56,744 bases of DNA, taken from positions 1 to 56,744 of the forward strand of contig DASZWW010000467.1 of NCBI GenBank assembly GCA_035546175.1, given 5' to 3'. Under the pieces are notes generated by a model. That model had not been told where the DNA came from. It saw nothing but the letters and a program-made list of their open reading frames with translations, and did no database searches. Within the stretch, counting starts at the first letter, position 1. Every line of letters begins with the position of its first letter. Source of the DNA: DASZFV01 sp035546175 (lineage in GTDB: Bacteria; Myxococcota_A; Polyangia; Fen-1088). The position numbers and the translations under genes were made by a program. Below are positions 21,412 through 30,442 of the stretch, one piece after another.

Positions 21412-22455
21412 TCACCGCCCGCGTTGCGCGGCCGAAATTGCCTCTTTATAGAGGGGGATCACGGCGCGCACCGAGTAGGCGGCCTCGACCCGGGCCCGCG
21501 CTCTCTCGCCCACGGCGCGGCGGAGGGAGGGATCCTCGACGAGGCTCACGATGGCGCTCTCCCAGCCGGCGGCGTCGTCCGGCAGGAAGCCGTCGACGCC
21601 CTCCGTGACGACGTCGCGGTTGGCGCCCACGGGCGAGGCGACGCCGGGGCGGCCGAGCGCCATGTACTGGATGAGCTTGTAAGCGCATTTGCCGCGCTCG
21701 ATGGGACCGTCGGGCAGCGGCATGAGGCCGATGTCGATGCGCGCGAGGTCCTCGATCTCGGTCTCGGGCCGCCAGGGCACGTACTCCGGGCGCAGCGGCG
21801 CGAGCTCGGCCGGCGGCGGCCTGTTCGAGATCGCGACGAAGCGGGCGCCCGTCCGCTCGAGCGCGCGGCGAAGCCCCGGCAGCGCGTGCATCAGCTGCCG
21901 GTAGTTCATGTCGAGCCCCGTCCAGCCGACGACGACGTCCTTGCCGCGCGTGTCGCGCGGCTTCTGGTAGGCGTAGCGATCGGCGTCGACGGCCGTGGGG
22001 ATGATGGTCGTCTTGCCGGGAGCGCCGGCGCGGGCCGCGAGGTAGGGGTTGCCGGCGATCACGCGATCGGCGAGGGCCACGAGCGCGGGGAACTTTCGCC
22101 GGTTCGAGCGGCGCTCGAAGATCGCGTCGTCGAAGTCGAAGATCGCCCGGCGGCCGCGCGCCGCGAGGCGCTCGAACCACGTCGTCGGCAGCTCGGTCAT
22201 GGGGCGCTGGAAGAAGATGACGTCGTCGTCGCGCAGATCGCGGAGGTGGCTCCAGCGCGAGAGCGCCGCCAACGGCACGTAGAGCGGCCGCGGCAGGCTG
22301 AGCGGCCACGGCAGCCGGGTGTCGCCGTAGACGCTCGGCCGCGGCACGCGCACGTCGCAGGCGACGCCCTCGGCCTCGAGGGCGCGCGCGATGACGAAGC
22401 CGCGAGCGCGCGCGGCCGGCACGCGCTCGCCCTGCACGAAGAAAACGACCCTCAC
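21412..22455 (-). CDS. glycosyltransferase, GT-B fold
   Basis: 347 residues from GTG 22455, which overlaps the flippase stop by 4 nt (GTGA). The N-terminal half starts VRVVFFVQGERVPAARARGF and contains an FDFDDAIF segment. The C-terminal Rossmann half includes VVGWTGLD and the donor-binding region IERGKCAYKLIQYMALGRPGVASPVGAN, typical of GT4/GT1-like enzymes. It would add a sugar to a lipid-linked intermediate at the inner membrane. Donor and acceptor are unknown. It sits in the surface-polymer run. Confidence 0.85.
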   Translation of the reverse strand: MRVVFFVQGERVPAARARGFVIARALEAEGVACDVRVPRPSVYGDTRLPWPLSLPRPLYVPLAALSRWSHLRDLRDDDVIFFQRPMTELPTTWFERLAARGRRAIFDFDDAIFERRSNRRKFPALVALADRVIAGNPYLAARAGAPGKTTIIPTAVDADRYAYQKPRDTRGKDVVVGWTGLDMNYRQLMHALPGLRRALERTGARFVAISNRPPPAELAPLRPEYVPWRPETEIEDLARIDIGLMPLPDGPIERGKCAYKLIQYMALGRPGVASPVGANRDVVTEGVDGFLPDDAAGWESAIVSLVEDPSLRRAVGERARARVEAAYSVRAVIPLYKEAISAAQRGR

Positions 22456-24011
22456 GGCGCCCGCCGCCCGAAGAGCCTGCGCACGATGCCGACGATGAAC
22501 TTGCGCTCCTCCTCGCCGGGCTTGAGGACGAGGAGCGCCGCCGGGTAGACGACGAGGCCGGCGGCGACGACGAGCGCCACGCGAGCCTTCGGGGCCATGG
22601 GGATCGCGCGCACGGCGAGCTCGGCGAGGAGGGCGACGCCCGCCGCGAGGAAGGGCTTGGCGAGCGCGCGGTTGAAGGGGTGCACGCGCTCGAAGATCCA
22701 GGCCTGCGCGACGATCGTCCCGAGGAGCAGCGAGGTCGAGATCAGCGACGCCACGGCCGCGCCGGTGACGCCGTGGCGCGGGATCAGCAGGAACGAGAGC
22801 CCCAGGTTCACGCCCGCCGCGACGAGGTTGTCCCAGAAGAAGACGCCCGAGCGCCCCGACATGACGATCACGTAGCCGGTGAGCCCGAGGACGCCGTTGA
22901 TGACGTGCCCGCAGACGAGCAGGCCCATGGCCGTCACGCCCGAGGCGTAGGCGGGGCCGTAGAGCCACAGGAGGGGCTCGCGCAGGGCGAGCAGCGTGAG
23001 GGCGATGGGCGCCGAGGCCGAGGCGACCCAGCGGGTCATGAGCGCCAGGTTGTAGCGCAGACGCTCGCGGTCCCCCTGATGGAGCGCCTCCGACATCATG
23101 GGGGCGGCGATGCTGTCGAACGCGTAGCGCATGCCGGCCACGGAGCGCCCCAGCTCCTCGGAGGCGGCGAACACGGCCACGGCGGCCGCGCCCGAGTACC
23201 CGCTCAGGATGAAGACGTTGGCGCGCTGGAGGATGCCGTTCATGAACTCCGAGGCGCCGAGCGGGATGGCGAAGCGGATGACGCCCTTGTGACCGGGCGC
23301 GCGCAGCGCCTGGCGCAGGCGGCCCCGCCCGAGCACGGCGCTGGCCGCGATCCAGGCGAACGTCGCGAGGACGAGCGTCGAGGTGCCGTGCGCCGCGGCG
23401 GCGCCGTACACGTCGGGCCGCAGCAGCCAGACGATGATCGTGATCGCGATGAGCAAGAACGGCTCGGCGATCCCGCGAATGAGCAGGTTCGGGCGGGTGA
23501 CCTTGGCGGCGAGCGTGGCGGCCATGAGGACGAGCACGAGGCCGCCGCCCAGCACCGTGGGCGCCAGCAGCGGCAGCACGACCGCGTAGGCCGGGTTGCG
23601 CCACCAGCGCACGAAGAGCGGCGCCCCGAGCGCGAGGGCGAGCGAGAGGAAGAGCAGGAAGCCGCCCGACAGCCGCAGGGCGCTCCCGAGCGCCTGCGTC
23701 TCTTCGCGCGTCTCGCCCACGGCGCGGTGGGCGGCCACGAACTTGAGCATCGCCTTGTCGCCGCCGGCGATGCCCGCGCGCATGAGCACCTCGCACAGAT
23801 CGGCGCCTGTCCGGTAGATGCCGTACGCCGTCTGGCCGAAGAGGCGCGCGACGAGCACGCGGTGGAGCGGCATGAGCCCCTGCCCCACCATGGCGAGGAT
23901 CTGCGAGAAACCCGAGCGCGCGGCGTGCGCGGCGTCGTCCGAGCGGCTGACGGCCGCGGGCGCGGCCGCCGCGCCTGCGGCGGCTCCGACTTCATTGGAC
24001 CCCGTCGTCAT
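22452..24011 (-). CDS. polysaccharide flippase (Wzx/MATE-like oligosaccharide transporter)
   Basis: 519 residues with about 12-14 predicted membrane segments spread along its length and a short Ala-rich cytoplasmic N-terminus. The start of the membrane region (SQILAMVGQGLMPLHRVLVARLFGQTAYGIYRTG) matches the first helices of the polysaccharide transporter family. It is expected to flip undecaprenyl-linked repeat units across the inner membrane. The ATG overlaps the asparagine-synthase stop (ATGA), and its own stop overlaps the next glycosyltransferase, so stoichiometric expression is likely. Confidence 0.86.
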   Translation of the reverse strand: MTTGSNEVGAAAGAAAAPAAVSRSDDAAHAARSGFSQILAMVGQGLMPLHRVLVARLFGQTAYGIYRTGADLCEVLMRAGIAGGDKAMLKFVAAHRAVGETREETQALGSALRLSGGFLLFLSLALALGAPLFVRWWRNPAYAVVLPLLAPTVLGGGLVLVLMAATLAAKVTRPNLLIRGIAEPFLLIAITIIVWLLRPDVYGAAAAHGTSTLVLATFAWIAASAVLGRGRLRQALRAPGHKGVIRFAIPLGASEFMNGILQRANVFILSGYSGAAAVAVFAASEELGRSVAGMRYAFDSIAAPMMSEALHQGDRERLRYNLALMTRWVASASAPIALTLLALREPLLWLYGPAYASGVTAMGLLVCGHVINGVLGLTGYVIVMSGRSGVFFWDNLVAAGVNLGLSFLLIPRHGVTGAAVASLISTSLLLGTIVAQAWIFERVHPFNRALAKPFLAAGVALLAELAVRAIPMAPKARVALVVAAGLVVYPAALLVLKPGEEERKFIVGIVRRLFGRRAP

Positions 24012-25981
24012 GGCGCCCCCGCGGCCCGCGCGACGGGCCGCGCGGCGTCCTCGCGCGCGATGCGCTCCGCCGTGGCCGCCGCTTCGCGCGCGAAGGCGGC
24101 CCGCCCGTCGACGAGCTCGCGCTGCCAGGTCTCGAGCACGATGAGGTTCCACAGCCGCTCGCCATGCTCCTCGCCGGCGCGGTGCCGGTCGAGCAGCTCG
24201 GCCACGGCCTCGGGCCGGAAGAGCCCGCGCGCCCGGGCCGCGTTCGAGAGCAGCGTCTCGCGCGCGAAGCCGTGCAGGCGGCCGCGCAGCCACGGTCCCG
24301 TGGGCAGCGCGAAGCCCTTCTTGCGGCGGCCCACGATCTCGGCGGGCACGAGGTCGGCGAACGCGCGCTTGAGGATGTGCTTGCCCCTCGCGCCGCGCAG
24401 CTTGAGCCGCCCCGGCAGCGCCGCGCCCAGCTCGACGACGTGGTGGTCGACGAGCGGGGCGCGCGCCTCGAGGGCATGGGTCATGCTCGCGACGTCGACC
24501 TTGGCGAGGATGTCGTCGGGCAGGTAGGTCCCGACGTCGAGGTCCTGCAGACGGCTCACCGTGTCGGCCGCGCGCGAGGCGCCGAGGAGCGTGGCGAACG
24601 AGGCCGCGGCGGCGTCGCGCTCGAAGCGCCGCGCGAGCTCGGGCGTGTACAGCGCGCCCTTCTCCGCCGCCGAGAAATGGCAGACGAAGCGCAGGTAGCG
24701 CGAGGCCTCGTCGGCGCCGAGGCGCGCGCCGTACTCGCGCACCCAGCGCGCCTTGCGGCCGGGCACCGCCGAGAGCGCGGCGGCGACGCCGCGGGCGAGC
24801 GGCGCGGGCAGGGCGCGGAGGCGCGCGGCGACGTGCGCCCACACGTAGCGCCGGTAACCGCCGAAGGCCTCGTCGCCGGCGTCGCCCGAGAGCGCGACGG
24901 TGACGTGCCGCCGGGTCATCTCGCAGAGGTAGCGGGTGGGGACGGCCGAGGTGTCGCCGAAGGGCTCGCCGTGGTGGCGCACGATGGAGGGCAAGAGGCC
25001 CACCATGTCCGGCTCGACGACGAGCTCGTGGTGGTCGGTGCGCCAGCGCTCGGCGACGAGGCGCGCGTACGGCAGCTCGTCGTCCTCGCGGCCTCCCTCC
25101 TTGAACCCGACGGAGAACGTCTTGACGGGCGCGCTCGACGCGCGCGCCATGCAGGCGACGACGATCGACGAGTCGATGCCGCCCGAGAGGAAGGCCCCGA
25201 GCGGAACGTCCGACATGAGCCGCGAGCGCACGGCCTCCTCGACGGTCTCGCGGACGCGGCGCGCGGCCTCCTCTTCCGAGACGTCCGCGAGCGTCGGCGC
25301 GAACGAGATCTGGTAATAGCGCCGCAGAACGGGGCGCTCGCCGGGGCGCACCTCGAGGGTGTGGCCCGGCGGGAGCTTGCGGACGGCCTCGTAGATCGTG
25401 CGGGGCGCGGGCACGTACTGCAGCGCGAGGTAGGCGTCCAGCGCCTCCATCGACAGGTCCGTCGGCGTGCGCTCGTCGGCGACGAGCGCGCCCAGCTCCG
25501 AGGCGAACACGAAGCCGTCGGCCCGCTCGCAGTAGAAGAGGGGCTTCTCCCCGAACCGATCGCGCGCGAGCAGGAGCTTGCCCGCGCGCGCGTCCCAGAG
25601 CGCGAAGGCGAACATGCCCCGCAGGTGCTCGGGCGCGCGCGCGCCGACCTCCTCGTAGAGGTGCGCCACGACCTCGGAGTCGCTCCCGCTCCTGAAGCGG
25701 TGGCCCTTGGCGATGAGATCGGCGCGCAGCTCGGCGTGGTTGTAGATCTCGCCGTTGACGACGATGGCGATCTGGCCGTCCTCGTTGGTCATGGGCTGCC
25801 GGCCGGCCTCGGACAGATCGATGATCGAGAGGCGGCGGTGCGCGAGCGCCACCGGCCCCGCGCGGAAGAACCCATGACCGTCGGGCCCGCGGTGCACCAT
25901 GGCGGCGGCGAAGCGCTCGGCGGCGCCCGCGGGCGGGGCCTCCGCCAGGCGCGGCGCGAGCGCGCCCGCGATCCCGCACAT
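24008..25981 (-). CDS. asnB: asparagine synthase (glutamine-hydrolysing) family amidotransferase
   Basis: 657 residues. After Met1, the catalytic Cys2 begins a class II glutamine amidotransferase domain (MCGIAGALAP, HRGPDG, VVNGEIYNHAELR, DRFGEKPLFY). The synthetase half carries the PP-loop LSGGIDSS and SGDAGDEAFGGYRRY. The length and the location among glycosyltransferases and a flippase match the subgroup found in exopolysaccharide clusters, where it probably amidates a sugar acid or similar substrate rather than making free asparagine. The start shares one base with the upstream glycosyltransferase stop (TAATG). Confidence 0.93.
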   Translation of the reverse strand: MCGIAGALAPRLAEAPPAGAAERFAAAMVHRGPDGHGFFRAGPVALAHRRLSIIDLSEAGRQPMTNEDGQIAIVVNGEIYNHAELRADLIAKGHRFRSGSDSEVVAHLYEEVGARAPEHLRGMFAFALWDARAGKLLLARDRFGEKPLFYCERADGFVFASELGALVADERTPTDLSMEALDAYLALQYVPAPRTIYEAVRKLPPGHTLEVRPGERPVLRRYYQISFAPTLADVSEEEAARRVRETVEEAVRSRLMSDVPLGAFLSGGIDSSIVVACMARASSAPVKTFSVGFKEGGREDDELPYARLVAERWRTDHHELVVEPDMVGLLPSIVRHHGEPFGDTSAVPTRYLCEMTRRHVTVALSGDAGDEAFGGYRRYVWAHVAARLRALPAPLARGVAAALSAVPGRKARWVREYGARLGADEASRYLRFVCHFSAAEKGALYTPELARRFERDAAAASFATLLGASRAADTVSRLQDLDVGTYLPDDILAKVDVASMTHALEARAPLVDHHVVELGAALPGRLKLRGARGKHILKRAFADLVPAEIVGRRKKGFALPTGPWLRGRLHGFARETLLSNAARARGLFRPEAVAELLDRHRAGEEHGERLWNLIVLETWQRELVDGRAAFAREAAATAERIAREDAARPVARAAGAP

Positions 25982-27144
25982 TACGTCAGCCCCTTGGCCG
26001 CGAGGAGCCCGTCGTAGAGCCGCACCGTCTCCTCGAGGACGCGGTCGACGCTGAAGGTCGCCGCGACGTTGGCGCGGCCGCGCGCGCCCATGGCGCGGCG
26101 CTCGTCCGCGCTCTTGGCCAGCATGCGCCCGAGCGCCTCGGCGAGCGCGTCGTGATCGAAGGTCGGCGCCTCGAAGCCGCTCTCGCCCGGCAGGACGATG
26201 CGGTCGATGTTGGCCGCGTGCGAGACGACGGCGGGCAACCCGCAGGCGTGCGCCTCGAGCACGGCGTTCGGCAGCCCCTCGAAGAGCGAAGGCATGACGA
26301 GCACGTCGGCCGCTTGATAGAGCGACAGCATCTCCGTCACGGTGCCGAGGAAGCGCACGACGTCCGTGAGCCCCAGCCAGCCGAGCACGCGCGGCAGCAC
26401 CGCCGAGTAGAGACGGTCGCGGTTGCGCCCCGCGAGGAGCACGCGGACGTTCGCCGGCAACCGCCCGCTGCGCCGCAGCTTCGCGAGCGCGAGCGCGAGC
26501 CCGATCTGGTGCTTCTGCAGGCCCACGCGGCCCGGGAGCAGGAGCGCGATCTCCCCCGGCGCGATCTCCCAGCGCGCGCGCGCCGCCGCCCGCTCGTCGG
26601 GGGTCGGCGGCCGGAACCGCTCGAGGTCGATGAAGTTGTGGAGGATCTGCACCTTGTCGGGCGACACGCCGGCGAGATCGACGAGCTCGCGGCGCACGCC
26701 CTCCGAGTTGGCGATGACCCGGTCGCTCTTCTGCGAGAGCCACCACTCCGTCGCGAGGTGCATGACGTGCATCGCGCGGCTGCGCACCGCCGTGACGACG
26801 ACGGGCACGGCGGCCCGCCGCGTGGCGAGCCGCGCCCAGAAGTTCGCCTTGTCGCGGTACGAGTGCAAGATGTCCGGCTTCTCTTGCTGCAAGACCTCGA
26901 CCAGCTTCCGCAGGCCGCGCGGCCCCATCTTCGGCGCGCCGAGCACGTGGCGCGGCTCGCCGGGCGGCAGATACTCGCGGTAGTGGACGACGTCCTCGTA
27001 GAGGCACAGCGTCGGCTCGAAGCGCGGCGGCAGCCGCGTCATGAGCTCGAGGATCTGCCGCTCCGCCCCGCCCTGCTGCAGGTTCGGGATGAACAGCAGA
27101 ACCTTATGGCGCTTGCCCTCCGCCGCTGTCACGCCCCCGGTCAT
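25981..27144 (-). CDS. glycosyltransferase family 4
   Basis: 387 residues from ATG 27144; an upstream GTG at 27150 is also possible, and neither has a clear ribosome site. It has N-terminal FIPNLQQGGAERQILEL, the hallmark of GT4 enzymes, a mid-protein VIANSEGVRRELV and LHNFIDLERF, and the C-terminal donor site PSLFEGLPNAVLEAHACGLPAV with the EX7E glutamates. It transfers a sugar from an activated donor in the cytoplasm. It lies 21 nt downstream of the nucleotidyltransferase gene, which may supply that donor, and is coupled to asnB. Confidence 0.9.
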   Translation of the reverse strand: MTGGVTAAEGKRHKVLLFIPNLQQGGAERQILELMTRLPPRFEPTLCLYEDVVHYREYLPPGEPRHVLGAPKMGPRGLRKLVEVLQQEKPDILHSYRDKANFWARLATRRAAVPVVVTAVRSRAMHVMHLATEWWLSQKSDRVIANSEGVRRELVDLAGVSPDKVQILHNFIDLERFRPPTPDERAAARARWEIAPGEIALLLPGRVGLQKHQIGLALALAKLRRSGRLPANVRVLLAGRNRDRLYSAVLPRVLGWLGLTDVVRFLGTVTEMLSLYQAADVLVMPSLFEGLPNAVLEAHACGLPAVVSHAANIDRIVLPGESGFEAPTFDHDALAEALGRMLAKSADERRAMGARGRANVAATFSVDRVLEETVRLYDGLLAAKGLT

Positions 27145-27165
27145 TAGCACACGCGCCCCGCCTGG

Positions 27166-27888
27166 TCATGACCACACGCCGTGGCGCAGGGCCTCCTCGG
27201 CGCGATCGCGCTCCTCGGGCAGGTCGACCTCGAGCCAGCCGTAGCCGCTGATGTCGCGGCACGCGGGCGGGCCATCGGTCGTCGCGAGGCGCGCGAGGAT
27301 GCGTTCGACGTGGATGGCGCGGCCCTCCTCGGCGAGCGCGGCGTCGGCCGTCGCCCAGTAGCGGGCCCACGCCGCCGCGGGGATCTTGGTCATGCCGACG
27401 TACCCCGCGTCCCAGGTCTCGAGGGTCTTGGCGATGCGCCGCACGCGCCCCGAGGCGTCACGCTCGACCTTCATGTCGTCGGGGCCGAGCGTCCGGTCGG
27501 TGTCGATGAAGGCGGTGACGTCCTCGGCGGGCCTGGCGGCGATCTCGGCGATCGCGGGCCGGTAGATGTGGTCGACGTTCATGACCAGCAGCTCGTCGTC
27601 CGCCGCGAGGCGGGGCCGCGCCGTCATGAGCGACACGAGGTTGCCGTCGCGGAAGGCCTCGTTGCGCAGGAGCGTCACCGGCAACGCGCGGCGCGCCACC
27701 TCGGCCTCGACGAGCTCGTAGCCGTAGCCGCCCACGACGACGACGTCGCGCGCGCCGGCGCGGCGCGCGAACCGCACGGCGTAGGCGAGCAGCGGCTCGC
27801 CCCCGACGGCGATGAGGGCCTTGGGGAGCCGCTCCGTCAGCGACCCGAGCCGGCTCCCGAGCCCAGCCGCCAGAAGAACCGCTTGCAT
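27166..27888 (-). CDS. sugar/polyol-phosphate nucleotidyltransferase
   Basis: 240 residues. The N-terminal LAAGLGSRLG followed by PKALIAVGGEPLL is an intact nucleotide-binding loop. VMNVDHIY provides the metal-binding Asp of the nucleotidyltransferase fold. The size suits CTP-dependent enzymes acting on phosphocholine, inositol phosphate or sugar-1-phosphates rather than long hexose uridylyltransferases. It could activate the alcohol or sugar used by the neighbouring glycosyltransferases, or feed a CDP-alcohol enzyme. Start ATG 27888; GGAGG lies about 12 nt upstream. Confidence 0.85.
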   Translation of the reverse strand: MQAVLLAAGLGSRLGSLTERLPKALIAVGGEPLLAYAVRFARRAGARDVVVVGGYGYELVEAEVARRALPVTLLRNEAFRDGNLVSLMTARPRLAADDELLVMNVDHIYRPAIAEIAARPAEDVTAFIDTDRTLGPDDMKVERDASGRVRRIAKTLETWDAGYVGMTKIPAAAWARYWATADAALAEEGRAIHVERILARLATTDGPPACRDISGYGWLEVDLPEERDRAEEALRHGVWS

Positions 27889-27918
27889 GGCCTCTCTCTA
27901 CCTCCAAAAAGTGCGCGA

Positions 27919-27935
27919 GCGCGGCTTCGCCGCGC
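27919..27935. other. GC-rich hairpin between two genes
   Basis: GCGCGGC-TTC-GCCGCGC, a perfect 7-bp stem in the 92-bp gap between the HAD and nucleotidyltransferase genes. On the minus strand a run of five T follows only after about 8 nt, so it is a weak candidate terminator or an mRNA-processing hairpin rather than a clear intrinsic terminator. Confidence 0.3.
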
Positions 27936-27980
27936 GGAGCGAAGGGGACAGGTCAGCGAGCGGAAGCGAGCCGACCCCCG

Positions 27981-28685
27981 TCAGAACAGCTCGGGGAGCG
28001 CCGCGAAGCGGCGGATGACCGGCACCCGCGGAAAGCGCAGCGTGAACCGCTCGGGCGAGAACGTCGTCGCGAGGCCCACGAAGGGGATGCCCTCGCGCTC
28101 GGCGATCTCGCCGTCGTGCAGCGAGTCGCCCACGAAGAGCATCTCCTGGCGGCCGACGCCGAACTTGCGCGCGCTCGCGTCGATGTGCGGCCGGCCCTTG
28201 GCGAGCCCGTCGCCGAACCCGAGCACGAGGTCGAACGGAAAGCCGGCGTTGCGCGCGAAGGTCTCGACGTTCGCGACGCCGTTGTTCGAGGAGACGGCGA
28301 TGCGCACGCCCTGGCCGCGCAGGCGCTCGAGCGCCCGGCGCGTCTCCTGCGGCATGCGGATGACGTCGCAGCGGGCGGGCTTGCGGCCCTCGAAGAGGTC
28401 CGACGCGCCCTGGTTGCGCGGGTCGCCGGGGTAGATGTCCTCGAGCTGCTTGATGAACGGAAGGCCGCAGGTCGCGAGGTAGAGCTCACGCGCGAGGATG
28501 CGCGGCGTCCCGTAGACCGACTCCATGACCTCGGTCGCCAGGTCCGCGAGGGTCGGCATGCTATCGATGAGCGTGCCGTCGAGGTCGCAGAGGAGGACGC
28601 GCGGCAATGGCAGCGGACCGAAGGCCCGGACGGGCGCTACGACGGGAGCAAAGCTGGGTGGAGCGGCGACGGGACCGACCGACAT
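27981..28685 (-). CDS. HAD-superfamily phosphatase
   Basis: 234 residues from ATG 28685; an in-frame TTG at 28733 is possible but less likely. Motif I is DLDGTLIDS, motif II SSNNG, the Lys lies in LAKGRPHIDASARKFG, and motif IV is VGDSLHDGEIAEREG. The cap inserted after motif I marks it as a phosphoglycolate-phosphatase-like (subfamily IA) enzyme for a small phosphorylated metabolite. It precedes the nucleotidyltransferase and glycosyltransferases, so it may make a nucleotide-sugar precursor, as such phosphatases do in heptose pathways; that is inference. Confidence 0.85.
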   Translation of the reverse strand: MSVGPVAAPPSFAPVVAPVRAFGPLPLPRVLLCDLDGTLIDSMPTLADLATEVMESVYGTPRILARELYLATCGLPFIKQLEDIYPGDPRNQGASDLFEGRKPARCDVIRMPQETRRALERLRGQGVRIAVSSNNGVANVETFARNAGFPFDLVLGFGDGLAKGRPHIDASARKFGVGRQEMLFVGDSLHDGEIAEREGIPFVGLATTFSPERFTLRFPRVPVIRRFAALPELF

Positions 28686-28887
28686 GGAGAGTAAACAAGA
28701 GCAATGCCCGCGCCACCGGGACTGCGCTCCCAAGTATTCGCAATCATTTGACGAACTGGATACCTAAGGGTGTGAGGTGTTAGCTTTTGAACAGCCCCGC
28801 CCGTTAGGTTTCCGACACCAGGGCACATGTAGGCGAACCAGGTGACGGAATGGCGTGCCCGCCGTCAGGCGGCCGTCTGTGGCGCCG

Positions 28888-30285
28888 TCAGGCGCCCACG
28901 ACGATGAGGAACCGCCAGCTCTTGGCCTCGATGCCGTAGCCGGCGTCGACGCCCACGAGCGGCACGGCGACCGAGCGCAGGAAGAAGCGCAGACCGCCAC
29001 CGACGTCGTTGTGGATGCTCTGGTTCCACGAGAAGCCGTAGCTGTTGTCCTGCGGGAAGTTGCGCATGTCGGGCGTCTGGCGCGTCCCCATCACGTAGTT
29101 CGTGTTGTTCGGGTCGAAGGGGTTCTCGCGGAACCAGATCGCCTGCACGTCGTAGAAGCCCAGCGCGCGGAAGTCGAGCGACCCCACCGAGAACAGCGGG
29201 AAGTGATACTCGACCTTGCCGCCGAGCTGCGTGTCGCCGCGGAACTGCTGGGTGAGGTAGCCGCGCAGGTTGGGGCCGCCGGCCGTGTTCTCGGCCCAGA
29301 GCGGCAGGTTGTGCCCCGCCGTCGCGCCGAGGAAGTAGATGAGGTTGTGCGACCTGAAGAACTTGATGCCGTGCTCCCAGCTCGCGCCGGCGCGCCAGTA
29401 GGTGAAGTCGCTCTTGAAGTCGGGGCTGGCGTAGTCGAGCGCCGCGCTCAACGCCGTGCCGTGCATGACGGCGAACTCCCGCGCGCGGAAGTCGAACGTC
29501 AGCGACGCGCGGCCGATGCCGACGACGCCGCCCTTCGTCGAGTCGACGGGCTGGCGCACGCCCGTCGCGGGATCGAACGTGCCGTCGTAGTTGAAGTTCT
29601 CGATGTGCCAGGCGACCTGGGTCTTCACGCGCCGGAGCCAGGCGACGCCGAGCGCGCCCTCGAAGCCGTACGAGAACAGGTGCGTCTCGCGCAGCTCGAG
29701 CGGGTCGGAGAGCACGACGTCGTAGTTCGCGTTCGAGTAGTTCTGGTACTCGGGGATGACCTGCTTCTGGATGAGCCCCTGGACCTGCCAGTAGATCCAG
29801 CTGCCGAAGAAGGCGGGATCGCGGTAAGCGAGCGTCGCGCCCGAGTCGATCGTCGCGAGCCGGCCGCCGATGGCGAGCTGCTTGCCGCGGCCGAAGAGGT
29901 TTCCGTGGACGAACAGCAGGCCGATCGACTTGTTGTTCGCCGACCACGACGCGGTCGGCACGGGCGCCCAGGGGAACTTGTCCTTGACGGAGATGTTCAC
30001 CCGGACGCCCTCGCCGTGCGGCTCCCACCACACGTTCACGTCGGCGAAGAGCCCCGTCGTGTTGAGGCGCTCGCGGACCTTGTCGAGCGTGTCGGCCTCG
30101 AGGATGTCGCCGTGCGCGATCCCCGCGATGGAGCGCACCGTCGACTCCTCGGTGCGCTGGTTGTCCAGCACGCGGACGTCGACGATCGTCTCGCCGATGG
30201 CGAGGGCGCGCGAAGGCACGCCGACGAGGCACACGACCACCACCGCGAGCGCGAGGACGACCCGTCGGGACCGGCCCCGCGCCAT
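28888..30285 (-). CDS. outer-membrane protein with POTRA domain and beta-barrel (BamA/TamA-like)
   Basis: 465 residues from ATG 30285, chosen because it gives a normal Sec signal peptide ending SRALA; ATG 30303 would add six residues. Residues about 30-105 form one POTRA-like domain (VDVRVLDNQRTEESTVRSI, ILEADTLDKVRERLNTTGLF, VRVNISVKDK). The rest is rich in alternating aromatic/polar strands, as in Omp85 barrels, including RGYLTQQFRGDTQLGGKVEYHFPL. One POTRA instead of five makes it a small relative, not the essential BamA. It is divergent from an MMPL exporter gene, and a shared role in lipid or protein transport across the envelope is plausible. Confidence 0.76.
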   Translation of the reverse strand: MARGRSRRVVLALAVVVVCLVGVPSRALAIGETIVDVRVLDNQRTEESTVRSIAGIAHGDILEADTLDKVRERLNTTGLFADVNVWWEPHGEGVRVNISVKDKFPWAPVPTASWSANNKSIGLLFVHGNLFGRGKQLAIGGRLATIDSGATLAYRDPAFFGSWIYWQVQGLIQKQVIPEYQNYSNANYDVVLSDPLELRETHLFSYGFEGALGVAWLRRVKTQVAWHIENFNYDGTFDPATGVRQPVDSTKGGVVGIGRASLTFDFRAREFAVMHGTALSAALDYASPDFKSDFTYWRAGASWEHGIKFFRSHNLIYFLGATAGHNLPLWAENTAGGPNLRGYLTQQFRGDTQLGGKVEYHFPLFSVGSLDFRALGFYDVQAIWFRENPFDPNNTNYVMGTRQTPDMRNFPQDNSYGFSWNQSIHNDVGGGLRFFLRSVAVPLVGVDAGYGIEAKSWRFLIVVGA

Positions 30286-30442
30286 CAAGCAAAGCTCGGG
30301 CATGGGACAAGGATATCGGCGCGGCGGGCATTCGTAAATGTCCACTCTGCGCCCGGGTGTTCGGGGGTGGGACCAACGTCACTCCGTGTCCGTCGAGATA
30401 CCGCCCCCATCCCGCGGAAACCCTGGTAACGTTGGCCGGCCC

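Noticed and set aside
22452..25979. Single frame of 1175 codons through asnB and the flippase
   Set aside because: The first part reads asnB out of frame; the flippase starts at ATG 24011 with the usual 4-nt overlap.
28686..28887. Possible small gene or RNA in the AT-richer gap before the HAD gene
   Set aside because: No open frame with a ribosome site and no stable conserved-looking fold; it more likely holds promoter sequence.
28881..28896. GGCGCC-GTCA-GGCGCC hairpin at the end of the outer-membrane protein gene
   Set aside because: It covers the coding end, has no T run, and short GC palindromes are frequent by chance at this GC content.
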